A stretch of DNA of 64,000 nucleotides, from NCBI RefSeq assembly GCF_003399765.1, contig NZ_NFZV01000014.1:1-64000 (forward strand), given 5' to 3'. A program made the position numbers and the translations under genes. Below are positions 58,665 to 64,000 of the stretch, piece after piece. The stretch comes from Alkalilimnicola ehrlichii. Lineage in GTDB: Bacteria > Pseudomonadota > Gammaproteobacteria > Nitrococcales > AK92. The number at the start of each line of letters is the position of its first letter. Positions within the stretch are counted from its first letter, which is position 1. Below the pieces are notes generated by a model. That model was given only the letters and a program-made list of their open reading frames with translations, was not told where the DNA came from and ran no database searches.

Positions 58665-60254
58665 CTATGGAAGATTATTCCAGAGCTGGCAGCGATGAAA
58701 GCTGGAGAAGGCTGTCTCGCTGATGGTTTCGGAGCCGCCGGCATTTAGCTGCATGATCTCTTGGGCGGCGACGAACGGAGGCCAATAGGTGTCGCTGCCA
58801 TTGTTCGGATCGCCGTACTTGGCGAAGTTGGTCCAGTAGCGGATCATTTTGTGGGACAGCGCAAGCTGCTCCTGTGTAGTACCGCGTGCTAAAAACTCTG
58901 CGTCCGTGCCGAAAACGTAGGAAATCTCGAACGCGTGTGAGGCGCCGAGCTCGATCACGCCAGGATCGAACGGTAACAGGGCCAAGGGCGCGTCTCGATC
59001 GGCGAACTCGTAGGCATAGGTTGCGACCTGTGCCGCCAACTGATTTGCCTGGTTAAGCCCACTGCAGGCGAAGACCATGTCGGTGCCGATGGCGGCCATC
59101 GCTTGCCAGACGTTGTCGTCGTACAACCCGAGCGGATAAGCATCTTCGATAGCGTCGACTATTTCGCTCTCCTCCGGCACGCCGATGCTTGCCGCAATCG
59201 TCGCGCGGTATGCCGCGGGCGGTGGGGGAGCGTCCCCCGCCAGGGCTTGTGCTGCAATGAAGAGCGTGTACTCGTCCAGATTGGTGCCGGTTAGCACCGG
59301 AACTCGTCGGAAGTTGCCGCTTTCGAAGGCGGCATGAATGGAGTCGTGGGGCTGAAACTCGGAGCCGTAGTTAACCACGAGGCCGATGCCGTCGCTAAGC
59401 GCTGCTTGTTTTTCAAGGATCTCCTCGACCGAGAACTCGCGTAGGCAGGTGGTATCGCAGTCGCTGCCAAAGGCGGCAACGCCTTGTTCGAGCGCGTCTT
59501 CCAGCGATTGTTGGTGCGGCAGTAGAGATCCGCTTTGGACGATGGCCTTGTGGAACAGGCCTTCGGTTAGTGGCGAGGCCATCAGGGAGAGAACGCTGTG
59601 ACCGCCGGCCGATTCGCCAAAGATGGTGACGTTAGCGGGATTGCCGCCGAAGGCACCGATGTTTTCCTGCACCCACTCCAGGGCCAGCTTCTGATCTAGT
59701 AGCCCGTAGGCGCCGGCCGTTCCGCCTTGTTCATCGACCAGGGCCGGGTGAGCTAGAAAACCTAGTGCCCCCAAGCGGTAGTTGATCGAGACGACAACGA
59801 TATCCTGCTTGACCAAGCGAGTAGGATCGTAAGCCGCGCCGCCGGAGCCGCCGGTGAAGGCGCCGCCGTGAATCCAGACCATGACCGGTAAATTCTCGGC
59901 ATTGGCGGGCGCGTAAACGTTGAGGTAGAGGCAGTCCTCGGCGGTGCTGCCGGCCCCCATAATGCCGCCTTCCTGCGCACAGTCGGCGCCGAACTGGGTT
60001 GCCCGCAAGGTGCCTTCATGGGGCGCGACGGGTTTCGGCGGGGCAAAACGAAGGCCCCCAACCGGCGCAGCCGCGTAGGGGATGCCTCTAAAGCCTACCA
60101 TGTCGCCGTCCATGGTGAACCCGCCGATGGCGCCTTGTGCCGTTTCGCGCACCGGTGCGTCGTTGTCGGAGCTTGAACCCGAAGAACAACCGGCCATTAA
60201 GCCGGAAGCGAGCACAAGCGCGCTTACCCCCGCTTTAATGCGTGAATATTGCAT
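58665..60254 (-). CDS. Type-B carboxylesterase, lipoprotein
   Basis: About 529 residues from the ATG at 60254 (AAGGAGGA upstream); an in-frame start at 60365 is unlikely. The lipobox LMAGC follows a hydrophobic stretch, so the enzyme is probably lipid-anchored in the envelope. An alpha/beta-hydrolase type-B esterase pattern is clear: GIPYAAAPVGGLRFAPPKP, EDCLYLNVYAP, WIHGGAFTGGSG, and the nucleophile motif FGESAGG. Acid and His residues of the triad are probably in the TNLDEY and GASHAFEISY segments. It is paralogous to the next gene, sharing long near-identical stretches. Confidence 0.88.
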   Translation of the reverse strand: MQYSRIKAGVSALVLASGLMAGCSSGSSSDNDAPVRETAQGAIGGFTMDGDMVGFRGIPYAAAPVGGLRFAPPKPVAPHEGTLRATQFGADCAQEGGIMGAGSTAEDCLYLNVYAPANAENLPVMVWIHGGAFTGGSGGAAYDPTRLVKQDIVVVSINYRLGALGFLAHPALVDEQGGTAGAYGLLDQKLALEWVQENIGAFGGNPANVTIFGESAGGHSVLSLMASPLTEGLFHKAIVQSGSLLPHQQSLEDALEQGVAAFGSDCDTTCLREFSVEEILEKQAALSDGIGLVVNYGSEFQPHDSIHAAFESGNFRRVPVLTGTNLDEYTLFIAAQALAGDAPPPPAAYRATIAASIGVPEESEIVDAIEDAYPLGLYDDNVWQAMAAIGTDMVFACSGLNQANQLAAQVATYAYEFADRDAPLALLPFDPGVIELGASHAFEISYVFGTDAEFLARGTTQEQLALSHKMIRYWTNFAKYGDPNNGSDTYWPPFVAAQEIMQLNAGGSETISETAFSSFHRCQLWNNLP

Positions 60255-60555
60255 GGAAGGTCTCCTCCTTATCGTTTTATTGAGAGCTTTTAGGCTCTTT
60301 GTTGACGGGGCTTGAGCATTATTATTGGCCCGCACTCGTCGGAATGGTTTTTCGTTATTTATCAAATGCGAATTTAAAATTGTTCATTTGTTGATACAAT
60401 AGTCAATATTGTGTTGTCGTGCTGCGGTATCAAGCGCTAGCGGCTGCGTGCGACAGTCGGGTGTCGGCGATGGGCCGGTCGGCGAGGCCGATGCTTGGGG
60501 AGGAGGGCGCCGTCGCGAAACGCGTGCTAGGCGCCCAGTGTTCGATGGCGTGCCT
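60255..60555. other. Intergenic region between the two esterase genes
   Basis: About 300 bp. It includes an AT-rich part around 60350-60410 (TTGTTGATACAATAGTCAATATTGTG), likely holding the promoter of the first esterase on the reverse strand. A short hairpin (AGAGC with GCTCT) is at 60283-60298. No gene is supported. Confidence 0.4.
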
Positions 60556-62139
60556 TTAACGGCTCCAAATGCGGCAGTGGTGGTTATTAAAGAAGTCTTC
60601 GCTAGGGATGGCTATCGCAATCGCCGGATCGAGATGCAGTAATCTTTCCGTGTCAACGAAACTTGGCCAAACAGGCCCATCCTCATAGTTAGGGTCGCCG
60701 TTACGGGCAAAACTTGTCCAATAGCGGATCATTCGTTCCGACAGGGCGAGCTGAGAATCGTCGGCACCACGTGCGCGGAACGCTTCGCGCTGTCCGAATA
60801 AGTAAGGCAGCTCAAAGGCATGGGCTGCGCCCAGCGCCAGTCCTGCGGGTCGTTCGGGTAGAACGGCCAAGGGGGCATCTCGGTCGGTGAATTGGTAGGC
60901 GTAGGTCGGTACATGTTCGGCGAGCTGTTGAGTTTGCATTAGGGCATTGCAGGCAAAAACCGCATCGGTGCCGATGGCGCTGAGGGCCTGCCAAACGTTG
61001 TCGTCGTATTCTGCTAGCGGATAAGCGCGAGCGATGGCGCGGACGGCAAGGCCCCAGCTGCGGCGGTCGATTAAGTTACCGATAGCATCGCGGTAGGCAG
61101 CGGCGGGCGGCGGCGTTTCCCCTGCCAGCGCGTTGACGCCGACAAATAAAGTAAATTCGTCAAGATTGCTGCCAATGAGTGTCGGGACTGGCAGGAAGCG
61201 CCCTTCCTTCAAGGCGGCGGCGATTGAGCGCTCGGGCTGTAGTTTTGTGCCGTAATTGATAAGGATGCCGATCCCCTCGATCAGCCCTGCCTGCCGCTCC
61301 AGTACGTCCTCGGTGGCGAGCGTGCGTAAACACTCGATATCGCAGTCCTTAAAGGCTTCTCTGCCAAGCCTTTCGGCGTCGGCTAGAGATTGCTGATTGG
61401 GGGCGACCGAGCCGCTCATGATAATGGCTTTATGAAATAGCCCTTCGGTTAATGGCGAGCTCATCAAGGCGAGTATGCTTTGGCCGCCGGCGGACTCGCC
61501 AAACAGGGTGACGTTAGTCGGATCGCCGCCGAAAGCCTCGATGTTCTCTTGGACCCAAGCCAAGGCCTGTTTCTGATCCAGCAAACCATAGCCGCCCGAG
61601 CGACCGTTCTGCTCTTCGCTAAGGGCGGGATGCGCTAAAAAGCCGAAGGCGCCCAAGCGATAGTTTAGCGTGACGACGACCATGTCTTCCGCCACTAAAC
61701 GAGGCGGGCTATAGGGTGTGCCGGAGCCGCTGGTGAAAGCACCGCCGTGAATCCACACCATAACGGGGTGGTTATCGCCCTTCGTAGGCGCGAACACATT
61801 GAGATACAGGCAGTCTTCTTCTGTGCTGGCGGTGCCGAGGGCGCCTCCCGGTTGCGCGCAGTCGGGTCCGAATGCCGTTGCTGCTCGTACGTTGTCCCAT
61901 GCGGCCGGCGGGGTTGGTGGGGCGAAGCGATGTGTGCCGATGGGCGGCGCCGCGTAAGGAATACCCCGAAAAGCCAGCATGTTTTCGCGAGCGTCGATTT
62001 CTCCGCGTACAAAGCCTTGCTCGGTCAAGCGCAGGAGAGGATCGTCGTGGGCTGCGGGCGTTGTCGGTTGGGCGCCGGCCGTAGCGCCGGCAATCATTAA
62101 CAGGGCAAGTGTGCCAACACCGGCGCGCAAACGTTTCAT
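60556..62139 (-). CDS. Type-B carboxylesterase, secreted
   Basis: A 527-residue paralogue of the esterase at 58665-60254. It has a conventional signal peptide (LALLMIAGATAGAQP) rather than a lipobox. Motifs are GIPYAAPPIGTHRFAPP, EDCLYLNVFAP, WIHGGAFTSGSG and the nucleophile FGESAGG. The C-terminal NNHHCRIW resembles the paralogue's SFHRCQLW. The two genes look like a tandem duplication followed by a change of localisation signal. Substrate unknown; type-B esterases in this position could act on lipids or xenobiotic esters. Confidence 0.88.
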   Translation of the reverse strand: MKRLRAGVGTLALLMIAGATAGAQPTTPAAHDDPLLRLTEQGFVRGEIDARENMLAFRGIPYAAPPIGTHRFAPPTPPAAWDNVRAATAFGPDCAQPGGALGTASTEEDCLYLNVFAPTKGDNHPVMVWIHGGAFTSGSGTPYSPPRLVAEDMVVVTLNYRLGAFGFLAHPALSEEQNGRSGGYGLLDQKQALAWVQENIEAFGGDPTNVTLFGESAGGQSILALMSSPLTEGLFHKAIIMSGSVAPNQQSLADAERLGREAFKDCDIECLRTLATEDVLERQAGLIEGIGILINYGTKLQPERSIAAALKEGRFLPVPTLIGSNLDEFTLFVGVNALAGETPPPAAAYRDAIGNLIDRRSWGLAVRAIARAYPLAEYDDNVWQALSAIGTDAVFACNALMQTQQLAEHVPTYAYQFTDRDAPLAVLPERPAGLALGAAHAFELPYLFGQREAFRARGADDSQLALSERMIRYWTSFARNGDPNYEDGPVWPSFVDTERLLHLDPAIAIAIPSEDFFNNHHCRIWSR

Positions 62140-62394
62140 TGTTGTTGTTCCTTATTCTGCATTAATTGGCATGAGCGTGCTGCCCGCGTCCTTGGTGTCA
62201 GGAAACCGTATTCGGCCTTGCAAGGGAGAGCGATGCGGGATGGCTAAGACGGATTATAACCGTTGCGCGAGTTTGAGACAGTGAAGAAAGCTGTCTTGTT
62301 TGCGTTCGGCAATTTGGCGTCCTGCTAGTTTGTCTTTAACCGGCGAGAACATACGGCGGGGCGCCAGCATGGCGCGCCCCGCGGGGATCGTAAT
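62140..62394. other. Intergenic region with GC-rich hairpin
   Basis: About 255 bp. CGGGGCGC at 62357-62364 and GCGCCCCG at 62374-62381 form 8-bp arms after the stop of the PCu(A)C gene on the reverse strand, a possible terminator without a T-run. Otherwise nothing recognised. Confidence 0.4.
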
Positions 62395-62862
62395 CTAGTG
62401 GTGGCGATGGTGGTGGCGCGAGCGGCTGGGGTGGCGCACTTCGGCTTGCACCGTTAGCTGTTCTTCGCCGTCGAACTGTAGCGTTAACGGCACGGTTTGA
62501 CCTGCCTCAAGCGGTTCCCGCACCCCGAGTAACATGATGTGCAGACCGCCCGGCTCCAGCGCTACCTGACTGTCTGCGGGAAGCTCGATGTATTCGACTT
62601 GACGCATACGCATGACGCCATCCTCGTGTAGATGGGTATGTAGCTCGACGGTCTGTGCCACCGGAGTGGCAGCACCGACTAAGCGCCGATCGCCCTCTCC
62701 TGTGTTACGCAGCACAAGATAGGCCGCGCTGTTTTCTGTGCCGGGCGGGGTGGCACGGGCGTAGGCACCGGATGCTTCTAGTGTTTCGCTTGCGGCGGGA
62801 GCCGAAAAAACACACATCATAATGGCCAATGGCCCGGCAAATGCTCTCAACGCTTGCTTCAT
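62395..62862 (-). CDS. PCu(A)C-type periplasmic copper chaperone
   Basis: A 155-residue DUF461/PCu(A)C protein with a signal peptide. The copper-site pattern H(M)x10Mx21HxM is present as HTHLHEDGVMRM followed by GGLHIM. A His/Arg-rich tail (SRHHHRHH) may add metal sites. These chaperones deliver Cu(I) to cytochrome oxidase or other cuproenzymes. It links the iron end of the window to the copper theme at the other end. The next gene upstream on the same strand is the haem-type ABC ATPase, 81 bp away. Confidence 0.87.
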   Translation of the reverse strand: MKQALRAFAGPLAIMMCVFSAPAASETLEASGAYARATPPGTENSAAYLVLRNTGEGDRRLVGAATPVAQTVELHTHLHEDGVMRMRQVEYIELPADSQVALEPGGLHIMLLGVREPLEAGQTVPLTLQFDGEEQLTVQAEVRHPSRSRHHHRHH

Positions 62863-62943
62863 GGGTAGCTCTCCAGGTTGTGTGGCAGATAAAACGTTAA
62901 GTCAAAAGAAAGCGGTTGTTTGGGGTGAGCGTTTATCTCCTGT

Positions 62944-63723
62944 CTAGTCCTGTTCCAATACGAGTAGGCCCGCCTGCGCGGGGTGAGGTACGACTTCTAG
63001 GTTTGCTTGGTAGACGGCTCGAAGGTTGTCGGCCGTGAGCGTGGCGCCGACGCTGCCGTGTGCGTAGATGCGTCCTTGGCTCAACAAGCAGATTTCGTCG
63101 GCATAGCGAGCTGCGATATTGAGGTCGTGCAGAACGGCGATAACAATGCCGCCGGCCTTAGCGATACGTTTGGCGATCTTGAGTACGGCGGTTCGTTGCC
63201 CAAGGTCGAGGCTTGCGGTCGGTTCGTCGAGCAGAAGCAGCGGCGGGTACGCACCCCAGAGGTCGGGGCGCGGGCCGATTTGGGCGAGAACGCGGGCCAG
63301 GTGAACACGCTGTGCTTCGCCGCCGGAGAGGGTTAGGTACGAACGGCTGGCAGCGTGGCCGAGCCCCACGTGTTCCAGGCATTCGCGCGCCACGGCTTGG
63401 TTTAGTGCGCGCGGCGTTAGGTGCGGGCTGCGACCCAGCTCCACGACATCGCGGACGCTAAAAGCCGCTGCGAGCTGAAACTGTTGTGGTAGAAAGCCCC
63501 GCACTTGCGCCAGGTCTCGGGTTTTCCACCGCTCAAGAGGCTTATCGTAGAGTCTGATTCGACCGCGTGGCTTCGGGTTTACCAGCGCCGATAGTAGGGT
63601 CGTTTTGCCGGCGCCGTTAGGGCCTACCAGCGCCATGAGGCAGCCTCCGGCCACGGCCAGGTCGGCTATCTCAAGTAGTGTGCGCCCGCTTTTGCGTACC
63701 ACGAGTTCTTGAATCTCAAGCAT
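62944..63723 (-). CDS. Haem-type ABC importer ATP-binding protein (HmuV-like)
   Basis: A 259-residue FecE/HmuV-type ATPase. Walker A is [11 protein letters not shown] (residue 34 on), the signature is LSGGEAQR, Walker B is [15 protein letters not shown], and the switch His is in AVLHDLNIA. The TASLDLGQ run and a middle region ARVLAQIG resemble haem importers such as HmuV. The gene overlaps the end of the FecCD-type permease gene upstream by eight bases, giving the usual permease-ATPase pair for haem or iron-chelate uptake. Confidence 0.88.
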   Translation of the reverse strand: MLEIQELVVRKSGRTLLEIADLAVAGGCLMALVGPNGAGKTTLLSALVNPKPRGRIRLYDKPLERWKTRDLAQVRGFLPQQFQLAAAFSVRDVVELGRSPHLTPRALNQAVARECLEHVGLGHAASRSYLTLSGGEAQRVHLARVLAQIGPRPDLWGAYPPLLLLDEPTASLDLGQRTAVLKIAKRIAKAGGIVIAVLHDLNIAARYADEICLLSQGRIYAHGSVGATLTADNLRAVYQANLEVVPHPAQAGLLVLEQD

Positions 63724-64000
63724 ACGCTAAGGCCCTCACACGCTGTCGCAGCAACGCGATGAAAAACGGCGCTCCCAGCAGCGCCGTGAGCACACCGATG
63801 GGCAGCTCGGTCGGTGCAACCAGTACGCGCGCCAACACATCGGCCAAGCTTAGGAGAACGGCGCCCATGAGCATGCAGGTAGGCAGTTGCCAAGCATGAT
63901 TCGGCCCAACCAGGAGCCGTGCCAGATTAGGTACGACCAGGCCGACGAAACCGATTACGCCGCAGAAGGCGACGACGACGCCCACCGCCAGGGCGCTAAG
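63716..64000 (-). CDS. FecCD-type iron/haem ABC permease, partial
   Basis: The last 95 codons of a permease whose 5' part runs past the window end; the frame is open to base 64000. Visible segments are [18 protein letters not shown] (a conserved FecCD loop), [10 protein letters not shown], and [19 protein letters not shown], which is typical of BtuC/HmuU permeases. It overlaps the ATPase gene by eight bases. Confidence 0.9.
   Translation of the reverse strand, partial: LSALAVGVVVAFCGVIGFVGLVVPNLARLLVGPNHAWQLPTCMLMGAVLLSLADVLARVLVAPTELPIGVLTALLGAPFFIALLRQRVRALAYA

Noticed and set aside
1-64000. CRISPR arrays, restriction-modification, toxin-antitoxin or phage defence genes
   Set aside because: No regularly spaced repeats and no Cas, nuclease, methylase or toxin motifs were seen in the real reading frames.

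Overview
The window looks like a piece of a high-GC gammaproteobacterial chromosome. The basis is the Shine-Dalgarno-led genes, gammaproteobacterial-type Fur boxes, the CopC/CopD, NnrS and MarC families, an HAE-type RND pump with a TolC partner, and a bacterioferritin. I cannot name a genus from the sequence alone. Four blocks can be recognised.

(1) 0-11.5 kb, copper handling. A forward series encodes small exported Cys/Met/His-rich proteins, a CopA-type P1B-ATPase, a DUF2231-like membrane protein, CopC, CopD, a His-rich lipoprotein, a TolC-family lipoprotein and a Tat-exported multicopper oxidase. Beside it on the reverse strand lie a Cys-rich four-helix copper-storage protein, a CBS-pair protein and a MarC protein. 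A perfect FNR-type site precedes the first gene. (2) 11.9-17.9 kb: an RND efflux operon (adaptor, pump, TolC), then a tRNA-Glu gene with its own promoter and a strong terminator.

(3) 18.3-43.4 kb: a biosynthetic gene cluster. An M20 deacylase, a methyltransferase-like protein, a Gfo/Idh oxidoreductase and an ornithine-cyclodeaminase-family enzyme lead into a hybrid NRPS-PKS with order A-PCP-KS-AT-KR-ACP-C. Its A-domain code reads as proline. An SDR and a FAAL-acyl-CoA-dehydrogenase-ACP fusion follow. After two reverse-strand genes (prolyl-tRNA synthetase and a UDP-HexNAc dehydrogenase) the cluster continues with an ATP-grasp-like ligase, a DpsC/CerJ-like ketosynthase III in which Ser replaces the active Cys, a LuxR-type regulator with a degenerate receiver, and an Sfp-type phosphopantetheinyl transferase. 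The overall logic is a proline starter elongated by one PKS module, plus a separately loaded, desaturated fatty acyl chain. This is the best candidate for an undescribed system here, and the embedded ProRS could be housekeeping or a self-resistance copy.

(4) 43.5-64 kb, iron, haem and other uptake on the reverse strand. One operon joins a TonB receptor, a NitT/TauT-type ABC importer and NnrS, with a Fur box upstream. A second unit resembles hmuRSUV: a TonB receptor, an exported CobN/HmuS-like chelatase, a MotA/TolQ/ExbB-like protein and a DUF2149 protein, also with a Fur box. Nearby are a bacterioferritin lacking the haem-ligand Met, a His/Cys repeat protein, two paralogous exported carboxylesterases, a PCu(A)C copper chaperone and the start of a haem-type ABC importer that runs off the window.

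Reading caution: by my count there are about 21 single-base frame breaks in 14 otherwise well-conserved genes. They have the same sign (one base missing) and most sit in or next to homopolymers. I read them mainly as sequence errors, so these genes are given as single CDSs spanning the breaks, with the break positions stated.
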